64,000 nucleotides of DNA, taken from NCBI GenBank assembly GCA_043228905.1, contig JBHGNT010000008.1:1674001-1738000 (forward strand), in the 5' to 3' direction. Both the position numbers and the translations under genes were made by a program. Shown here piece by piece: positions 20,988-32,200 of the stretch. A model generated the notes under the pieces. It worked only from the letters and a program-made list of their open reading frames with translations. It searched no databases and had not been told where the DNA came from. Every line of letters begins with the position of its first letter. Position 1 is the stretch's first letter. The DNA comes from Azolla caroliniana (lineage: Eukaryota > Polypodiophyta).

Positions 20988-22534
20988 TAAGTGCGAAACT
21001 TCGAAGCTCGATCACTAACAATATCCATCAGTAATCCATAAAAAATGAAATAACTCATCAACAAATTGATAAGCCAATTGTTGACTGGTTACCATGGTTT
21101 TGTTAGTGAGGTAACGACAACCCAAATGACATCATGACCCCTCTATGTACGAGGTAAACTAACAATAAAATCCATCGAGATACTTTCCCATTTGTTGTTG
21201 GGAATATCTAAGGGATGCAAAAGACCAACAACTTTAAGTCATTCCGACTTATTAATCTGATATTGTAAGCATTGAGTCACATATTTATGCATGTTAGAGC
21301 GCATCTTAGGCTAGAAAAAAGTACTCAAGATGAGAATGAGTGTGCTTTGCATTCCAAGATGACCAGCAAATGGTGCATCATGACATTCATGAAGAATTTT
21401 CTATTTCACATTTGGTAAATTTGGAACAAAGACCTTTCCACTATGGTAGAGCAAACCATTTGTAATGTGAAAGGTCGCCTTCGAGGGTAGGGTGCTAGTA
21501 ACGAAATCTAAACTAGATTCGGCTTTCGTCTAGTATTTCAAGAAATAATTGTCATCAAGGTATTTCCCTCTAAGTTGATCTAAAAGATAAGATTTTATTT
21601 CCGTGAAGCTAAGCATGTTAACTTCTTGAATGTGACTATGAGCATCCGCAATGCTGTTCATAGAACCTTGGTGATACCGTATGGAAAAATCAAAATCTTG
21701 CATAAGGTCAAGCCAACAGCCGTTACTACCAATAAGATCTGGCTGGTTGCAAAAATACTTCAATGATTGATGATCCGTTGTAACCACAAATTGATTTCCA
21801 TAGAGGTAATGCTTGTATGTTTTTAGTGCATGTATTACCGTGAACAACTCTTTCTCTTGATCCGAATACCAAGATTGAGTAGCATCAAGCTTTTTACTTT
21901 CAAAAGCAATAGTGGTACCGCCTTGATAAAGGACGATACCAATAGCATAATAACTAGCATTGGTTTTGATTGAGAAAGGCTTGGAAGGGTCCGGTAATAG
22001 AAGAGTGGGAGCTTGACACACATGCTCTTTGAGTGTCTCAAATGATGTGTCAAGTTTTTCATTCAAGGAAATTGGTTTGACAGAGTTATGTGGATGACCT
22101 TTTAAAAGGTCAGTTAATGGGGTAGTCAATTTGGAATAGTTACAAATTGATTTACATAAAAATCCAACAAATCCTAAGAATGAGCGAAATTCACGAATAT
22201 TATCGGGAATGTGCCAAAGTTTAATCTTTTCAATATGAGAAGGTTCAATTTCAACGCCATTTTCCGTAATTAACTAACCTAGGTACACAATAGATTTTTG
22301 AAAAAATCACATTTTAAATGTTTTGCATAGAAAGGGTTGTCACGCAACTTTTGCAAAACAAATCAAACATGTTGAACATGATCTTGCAAGGTATGACCAT
22401 ATATGAGAATATCATCCAAGAAGACGACAAGAAAATCACCGAGTTGATCTCGGAAAACGTCATTCATTGCTTGTTGGAATGTGGTTCGAGAATTAGTCAA
22501 CCTGAAAGGCATGACTAAAAAATCACAATGGCCA
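20988..22534 (-). pseudogene. Gypsy-2 pol, C-terminal half: RT, RNase H, integrase
   Basis: Ty3/gypsy pol in its usual minus-strand order. RT palm: HCDFLVMPFRLTNSRTTFQQAMN and VVFLDDILIYG with the FLDD catalytic box (22363-22530). RNase H: PFSIKTNASYYAIGIVLYQ (first Asp changed to Asn) and VVTTDHQSLKYF (21530-22129). Integrase: a zinc-finger region with HECHDAPFAGHLG, WESISMDFIVSLP and MDIVSDRASKF (about 20995-21480), with stops. It ends at the LTR-like block. The N-terminal half of this RT is at 40838-41378 on the opposite strand, which is the main evidence for the inversion. Confidence 0.85.
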
Positions 22535-23100
22535 TGGACTGTGGTTAAGTGGATACTTCGATACTTGAAAGGCACGTCGAGTATGCCTTCGATTTAGCTC
22601 AGGTAAACCCCAACTTGAAGGATTCATGGATTTAGATATGTCGGCTGATGCAGATACTAGCCGGTTTACATCCGGATATGTCATGAGTTATGCAGGGGGA
22701 GTTGTATCGTGACAGTCAAGGCTATAGAAGTCCATTGCACTGTCGACAATGGAAGCAGAGTACATGGCAATTGTAGAAGATGGCAAAGAGGTAATCTAGA
22801 TGAAGGACTTCATGGGAGAGCTAGGGATCCAACAGGAGGAATTCCGGCTCTATTGCGATAGTCAAAGTGTCATCCACCTCGTGAAGAATGCGGCCTACCA
22901 CTCCCAGATCAAAGACATCTAGAGGAGATATCATTGGCTCTGGGAGAAGGTAGAAGATAAAGAGTTTTTGCTGAAGAAGATCCATACAGAGGAGAATGGG
23001 TCAGACATGCTGACCAAGGTGTTGTTAGTTGACAAGTTGGACGTGTGTCAAAGACGGATCAGATTGACGAGACATCCCATGCTGGAGTGAAGGGGGAGTT
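22535..23100 (+). pseudogene. Copia-4 RNase H, 3' part (in the inverted block)
   Basis: Starts mid-domain at TVVKWILRYLKGTS and runs through MSADADTSRFTSGYVMSYAGG, an AEYMA motif, FRLYCDSQSVIHL and LTRHPML to the polypurine tract at 23088-23100. Stops and one frameshift interrupt it. The residues just before it (SRFMSNPGRE) are at 41379-41450 on the minus strand. Confidence 0.87.
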
Positions 23101-23366
23101 TGTTGGGAAATAGGTCCCTCCGGATTGGATCCACATGAGTCGGATCAGACGAGCCGAAGGAAGGAACCGGGTTGGATGGATCCGGAAGGAGTTTGGCCGG
23201 ATCCGGTATGAACCAACAAATAGGAACATATTAGTAAATATGTTCATACGTGACCGTTGAGGTCATATTTGTAAATAGCCCCAAAGTTATATAAGTATAA
23301 ATATAACTAGGGCAATATTGTTATGGTGTGATTATAATTGTAGTTGCTTTGTTGTATCATTGTACA

Positions 23367-23371
23367 GAGAC

Positions 23372-23417
<46 letters not shown>
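23367..23417. repeat. (GA)n microsatellite, LINE insertion edge
   Basis: About 22 GA units in the Copia-4 LTR. The LINE starts right after it, and a second GA run (about 28386-28438) closes the other side, so the LINE landed inside one GA tract. Confidence 0.8.
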
Positions 23418-23422
<5 letters not shown>

Positions 23423-23811
23423 ATTATCGTCTTTGGAGGTCAAATATGACCTATGAGACCAAAAATATTACATTTCATGTGATACGTGTGAAAGTGAATA
23501 GAGACTCTCAATGTTCAAGAACTTTACCAATGAATGTTGCAATCGAGAGAGCACATTGTGGTTGTGAGAGGAATTCATGCAAGGATTGGGCTTGATTGAA
23601 GAGATGTGGAAAGCATGGTTGAAGATGTGGAGGGTGTAGGGCGTTTGTTTCTTAACCTATAGAAACTTTGTAAGAAAATGTTTTTGGACATTTTCAAACT
23701 CTTTCCACATAGATTTAGGGATGCTACGGCCCCATACTTCCACCCCATAGAGAAGGACCGGTGACACCAAAGTGTCGAAAAGATATTTCTTGAGGACCCA
23801 ACACTTAATAT

Positions 23812-24229
23812 TGTTGAGAGACAAGCTCAACATTGGGTGCGTAAACGGGTGTGTAACCCAGTACATAGACTAGGTGCGTAAAACTATACGCAAAATATGG
23901 TTGTGGTGGTGTTTAAACCGAGAGGCCGTTAGAACGTTATTCCTCGTAAGCAATAGTTTTGGGAGTTAGTGTAGAAGGCTCATTTATGAGCAGTCAAGTA
24001 CAAGTACTTGTGTCAACTCAATAGTCAGGGCTTGTATAAAAGGTGCTCACTGAGCACAAAATATGTACACAGAGAATTATTTTGAATATAGTTTTTGTAT
24101 CTTTCTGCTCTCTCTCTCTTTCTCTCCCTCTCTTTCTCTGTGATTTCTGTGTTTTACCGAACTATTGTACTTCCGAATCGTGTACTCTGTGTTCTTACGC
24201 ATACGCTTCCGCACACGTATTCTTTTACA
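23812..24229 (+). repeat. Solo LTR related to the Copia-1 LTR
   Basis: A 418-bp solo LTR (TGTTGAGAGA to TTTTACA) flanked by a perfect 5-bp duplication AATAT at 23807-23811 and 24230-24234. It shares with the Copia-1 LTR the GTATAAA, GTGCTCACT and TTATTTTGAAT stretches. It splits LINE-1 between the residues GDI and KCWVLKK. Confidence 0.9.
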
Positions 24230-24462
24230 AATATCTCCAAGATTGCATGTGTTCTCAAATGCATAGTATGCTCGCTTACCCGCCTCTAAGCGGCATGTAA
24301 CACATTCATTCAATCTATGATTTGAAGGAACTTCAAGGCCAAGATATTTGAAGCTTTCCACACATTCAAGTGGCTCATTGTTGTACATAATGCATGGTTT
24401 ATCTCTTTTTTGGCCCTTTACAAGCATAATCTTTGTTTTAGAGCTATTGACACTAAATTTAG

Positions 24463-24784
24463 TGTTACCCGTAAGAATATACGGGGAGGCATAAGGGTAT
24501 GTGTAATGATGTGTATAATATGAATGAGTGTGTGAGGATGAACACATGCACATTTGTGTGCATGTGTACAAGGGTGAGAAAGTGGGTAAGTAATGTAACT
24601 CCCTACTTGACTCATTCTTTATTTGTAATGGTTACTTCTTGTACTATATAAACCCCACCCATGGGGCATAATGAAAAGATAACTTTTTCCCTCTTATTTT
24701 GGTGTCATTCTTATTTTCACTCTCTCCTTCTCTCTCTCTCTCTCTATCATAATCCCCTTGGCTTCACCCCCCACCCCAACAACA
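24463..24784 (+). repeat. Cap-1 5' LTR
   Basis: A 322-bp LTR with a TATATAAA box near 24640, followed by GGGGCATAATGAAAAG and a CT-rich end. Partner of 27109-27447. Confidence 0.9.
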
Positions 24785-25059
24785 CTTTTGGCATGAACGG
24801 TCGACCCCCTTGAGAGGAAGTCTATTCTCACTAATTTGTCTCTCCACCCTCTCTACTGATTGGTCTTTGTGTTAGAGAGTGTGATTTGTGTATAAACTCC
24901 CTATGAGATTGGCCTCCAATGACAATCATATGGCTATTTCTCTTGCGATTATGTCTAATGTATTCAAGGCCTGATGGATATGGCGAGGGGGGGCTGCTTA
25001 TCGTTTGCTAGCATAACTAGTCTCTGTGGTCTTCTCAACCCTTTCAGTCAGCAGAGCCA

Positions 25060-26240
25060 TGGTGTGGCTTCACCCATGATGGGAAGGCGCTAGAGAGCAA
25101 CATTGGGAGATCTATGGCGGTGGTAGTATCAGCGATGGAGAAGGTCATCACCTGTCATCGTCTAGCAATCGGAAACCCATCAGGAAGAATGGGAAGATGT
25201 ATTCTAGCTTGCCCAACTCTCCTCACCTGCATAGGATTGAGGCTGCAGATGTATTCTAACGATCGAAAGGGCCCTACTAGATACCTGCGCATGTCAAGAT
25301 CCCGAAGGAGACAGTTCGAGGGGATGGATATGGCGTGGAATCGAGTGTGAAATGCGGAATCAGAAGGATCATGCAGAAGTGAGAATTAATGCATCTTCAC
25401 CTCCAAAGGTGCTTTTGAGGTACCTTTCTGCTCTGACTGTGAATCAAACTTCTTCTGATGAATATGCACAGCACAAGTCGTTAGATCATTGGTCGGTTAA
25501 ACCTAAACCTAACGAGATCTCTGTTCTCAAGGGACGACTCATGAGCTTGAAAGAAAGCTTCTTCCTACATGAATATAGCTTCCTCCTAAAAGAAAGCTAT
25601 CAGGAGACGAAATTCTACCCACGGGGCAGGATCCCGATGCACGAGCATGAAGACGAGAAGACGGCCGAGGGACCACCGACCTGTCGGATAGAGAAATCGG
25701 ATAGCCACAGAGAGAACCTGACTGACGGTCCGACAACGATGGATGTCGATGGTTGACAAACAGCTATCCGTCCGGATAGAATTCCGACAGATGGTATGGC
25801 CGGACAGACATTACGACAACTGACCAGAGGCGGCCGTATTGACCGGCCGACAACCGATGAATAGACGGCTGACGCGAGAGAGAGACAGAAAGAGGCATGG
25901 AGAGAGACAACTCTGCCCTCCAAGACCTCATGCCATGGTAGCATCAGGTCTTCTCCCCAATGGTCAGCAGACCATGCCATACCCACCATCAGATGCAGAC
26001 AAGGAAAAGAAAGAAGAAATGAAACATGAGACTAAGGAGAAACACAGGAGGCACACATTAGAGAAAGACAGAAGCTATAGAGAGGAGAAGAAGAAAGTGA
26101 CGATGATAGAAGATGCATTAAGAAAGAAGCAACAAACATAAAAGAAGAAAAAGGCAGAACTAATAGAGAAGAGACAAAGAGGAAGAAAGCAGAAGAACAA
26201 TGCAGGTCGAAAGAGGGAAAATAATCAAGAAGTAGCAGAA
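25060..26240 (+). pseudogene. Cap-1 host-like cargo, unidentified part
   Basis: Several open segments without retroviral motifs: around 25130-25340 one frame reads KIPKETVRG after HLHRIEAADVF; 25352-25756 is open for 134 codons; 25839-26141 ends in a very charged KEKKEEMKHETKEKHRRHT stretch. I do not recognise the source genes. Purine-rich coding-like composition and the SAHH piece downstream suggest more captured exons, but this is inference. Confidence 0.4.
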
Positions 26241-26280
26241 AGCAAGAGATTTTCTAGAAGAAAGTAGGAGAAAAGAAAGG

Positions 26281-26541
26281 ATGCATTTGGATCAGAGTTC
26301 TCATGCCTCGATAAAGAGGCTTCATTCAGAGATTCTGGTGTCTTACCAAGGTGTTGAATCAATCACCGCAACTATGAAGAAGGCAAGAGATGAACTCATC
26401 ATGGTTAGCCACATGAGACAGATGAAGAACAATGCCATAGTTTGCAACATTGGTCATTTTGACAATGAGATTGATATGTGCTGCTTCAGGAATTACCATG
26501 GAGTGATATGTACATGGCTTGATCTCCATCAAATGGTCTAA
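26281..26541 (+). pseudogene. Captured S-adenosylhomocysteine hydrolase fragment
   Basis: An 86-codon frame containing [19 protein letters not shown] preceded by [11 protein letters not shown]. This matches the strongly conserved NAD-binding-domain segment of S-adenosylhomocysteine hydrolase (KDIIMV[13 protein letters not shown]...), the enzyme that removes S-adenosylhomocysteine after methylation. Similarity fades upstream (ITATMKKA against a VTTTGNK-type segment) and stops soon after EIDM. Only a small internal piece of the roughly 480-residue enzyme is present, so it is not a functional gene. It is in sense orientation to the Cap-1 LTR promoter. Confidence 0.85.
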
Positions 26542-26669
26542 ACAATCGCCGCCACTGCCACCGCCGCCGCCATCCGCTAGAATCGAAAGGCTGAAGTACA
26601 AATTTAGAATTGGAGAATAGTTGGATTGCAAGTAAAAGGATTCAAGAAGGAGAAGAGGGGCATATAGAA

Positions 26670-26820
26670 AATTACAATAACTCGAGGGCACGCACTCGAA
26701 TTTTAGAAGCTCGAGGGTAGTAGAGAAGATTTCCAAAACCGGAGGATACCTAATAAAATTCTAAAAACGTGAGGGTAAAAATTAGAATTTTAAACTAAGG
26801 GGTACAAATCGTGAAATTTC
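26670..26820 (+). repeat. Cap-1 array of about 30-bp degenerate repeats
   Basis: Five diverged units with an AATTT...GAGGG pattern (for example GAATTTTAGAAGCTCGAGGG). It follows the captured segment and precedes the tail shared with Cap-2. The same kind of array, with more units, is in Cap-2 at 38812-39062. Confidence 0.7.
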
Positions 26821-27108
26821 GAAAACACAACTCACATGATAAAAGAAAGAATACACAAACGCACAACACGATTTCACAACCCATGCCACATTGAACTAGT
26901 CGATTGGTGTATGATCCAATCGCGACTTGTGCTGACCGAACGAGAAGGTTCGAGTCAAGAAAAGCTCCAATCGAAGTTATCAATCGTAGAGCAGTGATCC
27001 GGTCGAGGGATTTCCGACCGTTGAGGTGACCGATGGAGTTCCGGTCGAGAAGAGTTGTCATGGAGAGTGGGTTCACTGTGCAATGCACTGTCCCACAGGC
27101 GTGCCATG

Positions 27109-27447
27109 TGTTACCCGTAAGAATATACGGGGAGACATAAGGGTATGTGTAATGATGTGTATAATATGAATGAGTGTGTGATGATGAACACATGCACATT
27201 TGTGTGCATGTGTACAAAGGTGAGAAAGTGGGTAAGTAATGTAACTCCCTACTTGTCTCATTCTTTATTTGTAACGTTTACCTCTTGTACTATATAAACC
27301 CCACCCATGGGGCATAATGAAAAGATAACTTTTTCCCTCTTAGTTTGGTGTCATTATTATTTTCACTCTCTCCTTCTCTCTCTTTTTCGTAACCCCCTTG
27401 GGGGGGGGTTGAAGCCATTCTAAGCTTTACCCCCCACCCCAACAACA
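27109..27447 (+). repeat. Cap-1 3' LTR
   Basis: A 339-bp LTR, partner of 24463-24784, with an extra stretch near 27400 (GGGGGGGGGTTGAAGCC). The end CAACAACA is followed by TSD TTTAG. Confidence 0.9.
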
Positions 27448-28382
27448 TTTAGTATGCATGCAAATTTTTTCCAATGCCTTCATAAGGTTTTGTGCATCTC
27501 CTAAAGTATTTGCAAAAAACATTACATCATTTGCATATAGCAAAAGCATAATCACAACATTCCCAATGCCAACTTCTTCAATACATTCTTCCTTTGAAAA
27601 CTTGGTAACCATTTCTTCCAATTCATCAATGCATAGACCAAATAGTGTTGGTGAGAGTGGGCATCCTTGCTTAACACCAATAGTGCTTTTGAAAAAATCT
27701 GAAAGTTGATCTGTCATGCGTACACAACATATAACCTTCTCATAAATTCGGGAAATTGCAAGCATATATTCACTTGACACCTCAAGTTCTTCCATTCGCC
27801 TCCAAAGATGCTCACGAGGTACCATATCGAAAGCTTTCTTGAAGTTTGCAAAGTAACAATATAAACCTTTACCTCTAAGGCAACTTTCCTCCATTAATAC
27901 TTGAAGGGTGACAAGGTGATCAATGGTGCTATGGTGTTTTCGAAATCCAACTTGTCCATAAGCTCTCGTACCATTTTTTTAGCCCATACACTTATCTTTG
28001 ATTCCATTATACATCCAAATAGTTTTGCCATTAATGAGCCAACCATGATGGTTCCATAGTAACTGTTTACATTATTTACATCTCCACCTTTATGTAAAGG
28101 TTTGATCCAATTTGTAGTCCAATCGTATGACATAGTACCATGTTGCAATGCATCATTAAACATATCGCTTATCCATACATGTGCTTCCTTTCCCGTCCAT
28201 TTGAGCATTTCAGCCTTTATACATTGAAGATCGCTTGCCTTTCGAGAGGCCAATTTCTTAAGTCCTATGCATATATCTTCAATTGTAAAGATGAGACACA
28301 TATGTGAAAGAGAACCATAACACATCATCTTTCCAGCAAGAGATACCTCATATAAATTCTTACTATGCATAGACAAGTCGTG

Positions 28383-28441
<59 letters not shown>

Positions 28442-28462
28442 GGAGATACAGAAAGCTTTTTT

Positions 28463-29279
28463 TGACGGGAACTCAAGGCTCCTTATGTCCAACACTCGGC
28501 CACAACCGAGCTTCTTTTCATACGCAGAAAACAGGAAACAAATGCACGACACAGTGGAGAAGAAAAATAATAGTACACAGGAGGTTTACGTGGAAAACCC
28601 CAAACTAGGGGAAAAACCACGGCAGCCCACAGGCTGCAAACTGTCACTATGTGAGAATGTACAACAGTGAGTTCACTGAGGCAACGACCTCGTGCTCACA
28701 GATCTTCGCCACACGCGGCGGTTACAACAGAGGCAACGACCTCTTTCTCTCTCTCTCTGTACACTATTACGTGCTCTCTCTTCTTCTTGCACCAACAAAG
28801 GAAAAATGACAACAACAACAGTTACTAAAAGTTTGCCCTAAGTCATATTTATACTAATATGATTTTTCGGCTATTTACAAATGTAGCCTCAATGGGCTCT
28901 CAAAAACATATTTACGAATATGTCTCTTCATCCGGTTCTCACCGGGTCTGTACCCTCGGGCTCTCCGTAGCCGGGTACTCCTCATCCGGTTCATACCGGG
29001 CCTGCACCATCCAGCTCTCCGTAGCCGGGTATTCCTCATCCGGTTCATACCGGGCCTGCACCATCCGGCTCTCCGTAGCCGGGTACTCCTCATCCGGTTC
29101 ATACCGGGCCTGCACCATCCGGCTCTCCGTAGCCGGGTACTCCTCATCTGGTTCATATCGGGCCTGCACCATCCGGCTCTCCGTAGCCGGGTCCTCCTCA
29201 TACGGTTTCGGCCTCGGCCGAGTTTGTTCATCGGCACTGTTCTTCTTCCTTCCCATCCGGAGGGACCTGTTTCCCAACA
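28463..29279 (-). repeat. Copia-5 3' LTR
   Basis: An 817-bp LTR with five 54-bp CCGG-rich units (about 28935-29205) and the U5 hairpin at 28589-28622. Confidence 0.92.
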
Positions 29280-29289
29280 AACTCCCCCT

Positions 29290-32200
29290 TCACTCCGGCA
29301 TGGGGTGTCTTACCAGCTCGATCTTCTTCCGGCATGCGTTCAGCTTGTCGGGTGTCAACACTTGGGTCAGCATATCTGACCCATTCTCGGTCGTGTGGAT
29401 CTTCGTCAATGCGAACTCCTGGTCATCTACTCTTTCCCGGATCCAGTGATACCTCCGCTGGATATGCTTCGTCCGGGAATGGTAGGCCGCATTCTTAACA
29501 AGGTGGATGGCACTTTGATTGTCGCAATAGAGTCGGTATTCCTCTTGCCGTTTACCGAGCTCTCCGATGAAGTCCTTCATCCATAAAATTTCCTTGCCGG
29601 CTTCCACAGCCGCCATGTACTCCGCCTCCGTGGTTGACAATGCAACCGTCTTCTACAGCCTCGACTGCCACGAAATAACTCCCCCTGCATATGTCATTAC
29701 ATACCCGGATGTAGACCGGCTGGTATCCACATCAGCCGACATGTCCGAATCGGTGAAACCGTCCAGTTGAGGTTTTCCGGAGCCAAATCGGAGACACATA
29801 TTTGAAGTGCCCTTCAAATACCGGAGTATCCATTTGACCGCGTTCCAGTGCTCCTTGCCGGGATTGCTCATAAACCGGCTCACCACTCCGACTGCGTATC
29901 CTATGTCCGGTCGAGTAGAAACCATTGCGTACATCAAGCTCCCGACGGTAGAGGCATATGGAATCTTCATCATATCCGCCTTCTCTGCTTTCATCTTTGG
30001 ACTTTGGTTACCGGACAGCTTGCAGTTTGCCGGAAGTGTCGATCCGACCAGTTTTGCTTCTGACATGTTGAACCGGTGAAGCACCTTTGTCACATACTTC
30101 TCCTGTGACAACCATAATTGCTTCACTGACCGGTCCCGAATGATGTGCATCCCCAACATCTGTCTTGCCGGACCCAAGTCTTTCATTGAGAAGGTTCGGT
30201 TGAGAGCCTTCTTCAGCATCCGTATTTTGCCTTGGTCTCGTCCGACGATCAACATGTCATCCACATATAGGAGGAGTATCAGGAAGTCCTCTCCTTCGAA
30301 CTTCTTCACAAACACGCAGTGATTGGCCTGCGTCTTGTGGTACCCTTGATCGGTCATGAAGGAGTCGAACTTCCGGTACCATTGCCGGGGAGCCTGCTTC
30401 AGTCCGTACAGGCTCTTCTTCAACCGGCATACCAGGTGCTCCTTCCCTTTCTCCACAAATCCTTCCGGTTGCTGCATGTAGATCTCCTCTTCGAGGTCGC
30501 CGTGAAGGAATGCCGTCTTCACGTACAGCTGCTCTACCTCGAGGTCCATGCTTGCTGCTATACTCAGCACCATCCGGATGGAGGTCATCTTTACTACCGG
30601 GACAAATATCTCGTCGAAGTCCACGCCCTTCTTCTGCTGGAACCCCTTCACCACGATCCTGGCTTTGTATCTCGGGGGGTTACCGGCATCTCCCGGTTTC
30701 AACTTGTACACCCACTTGTTTCGGAGTGCTCGCTTTCCTTTCGGCAACTCCACCAATTCGTACGTATGGTTCTCATGTAAGGAATCCATCTCATCCGGCA
30801 TGGCACTTAACCATTTTTGGTTGTGGGTGTCTTCCTTCGCTTCTTCGAAACTTTCCGGCTCCCCCTCATCGGTCAGCAGAACATGCTCTGCATCCGGAAA
30901 TCTTCGGGGCGCCCTTCTCTCTCTGAGAGGATATCTACGTCTTCGGGCTTCGGTAACCGGCTCCTCCATTTTCTCTTCATCCGAATCCGATTCAGGGTCT
31001 TTGCCGGTTCCGGTCTCAGCTTCCTCTACTTCTTCTTCTGCCGGTTCGGTATCCTCACCGTAACCGGCTGGTTCCTCGAGTTCTAACCGGTCTCTTGCCG
31101 GTTGGGTCTGCTCATCGTAGAGTCGATCCTTACCAGTCAACTCGGAGTTCATTATCTTCTTCTCCGACTCCCAGTCGGCGAGCGTCTTGTCCTCCATGAA
31201 GATAATATCTCGACTCCGGAATACCTTCTTGTCAACCGGGTCCCACACTCGGTAGCTGAACTCATCGTCACCGTAACCGAGGAATATGCATGGCCGGGTC
31301 TTTGGATCTAGCTTTCCTCTCCGGTCCTTAGCTACATGCACATACGCGAGACACCCGAACACCTTCAGATGCCGGTAGGATACTTCCTTACCGGTCCACA
31401 CTCTCTGTGGCGTGTCTCCGTCCAAGGGTACTGAGGGTGATCTATTTATCACGTATGTCGTCGTCGACAATTCCTCAGCCCAAAACTTCTTGGGTAGTTT
31501 TGCATGCGCTAGCATACTCCGGACCCTCTCCATTATGGTCCGGTTCATCCTCTCGGCCAGTCCGTTTAGTTCCGGCGTCTTCGGCACGGTAAATTCGAGC
31601 CGGATTCCCTTCGAGTGGCAGTACTCCTCGAACTGCCCCCGGTATTCTCCTCCGTTGTCTGCTCGAACCGCCTTCAGCTTCCGGCCGGTTTCTCTTTCCA
31701 CTCTCGCGTGGAGCTCTTTGAAGACGGATAACACCTGATCCTTCGTCTTCAGCGGTGTGGCCCACAACTTCCGGCTGTGGTCATCTATGAACGTCACGAA
31801 GTACTGTGCTCCGGCATGTGACTTCGTGTCTACTTGACACACATCCGTATGCACCAACTCCAGTGGTGCATTACGTCTCATCGGTGCCCTTGGTCGGAAG
31901 GAGGTCCGGTTCTGCTTACCGGCCAGACAATCAGTGCACTTCTCTAAGTGCACGTTCTTCACTGGAATGAGGTTGTCGTCTGCAAGCCTCTTCATCCCCT
32001 TCTCGCTCATATGACACAACATCTTGTGCCACAGCTCACCGGTAGTGTCAGATGCCACGTTCACTTCTTCCGGACATAACCGGGCATTCATCAGGTACAA
32101 CGTGTTGACCTTCTGGGCCCGAGCCACAATCCGGCTCCCTTTGTTCAACTTCATGACCCCGTTCCGGATGCTACCCGTGTAGCCTTCATCATCTAGCCGA

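Larger units (their letters stand above)
24463..27447 (+). mobile_element. Cap-1: non-autonomous LTR element carrying an SAHH fragment
   Basis: LTRs 24463-24784 and 27109-27447 (TGTTACCCGT to CAACAACA), perfect TSD TTTAG at 24458-24462 and 27448-27452, inserted in LINE-1. No gag, protease, RT, RNase H or integrase in the 2.3-kb interior. The interior begins CTTTTGGCATG right after the LTR (primer-site position). It carries host-like sequence including an S-adenosylhomocysteine hydrolase segment, then an array of about 30-bp repeats, then a 300-bp tail ending GGCGTGCCA. The TATA box is TACTATATAAACC near 24640. Cap-2 (38171-40837) is the same family. It must be mobilised in trans. Confidence 0.87.
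23418..28380 (-). mobile_element. LINE-1: non-LTR retrotransposon, 5' truncated, nested
   Basis: Minus-strand LINE whose coding parts lie at 28376-27448 (RT fingers and palm), 24462-24230 (thumb) and 23811-23650 (C-terminus), interrupted by Cap-1 (24463-27447) and a solo LTR (23812-24229). Motifs: YFANFKKAFDMVPRE, IGVKQGCPLSPTLFGLCIDEL, LLLYANDVMFFANT, FSVNSSKTKIM, SFKYLGLEV and VLLYGVEVWG. The catalytic YADD reads YAND. The 5' end is lost at the GA tract; the 3' untranslated part is 23418-23650. Only the RT domain is left. Confidence 0.85.

Noticed and set aside
26281-26541. A functional SAHH gene
   Set aside because: Only a short internal segment of the enzyme is present, inside Cap-1.
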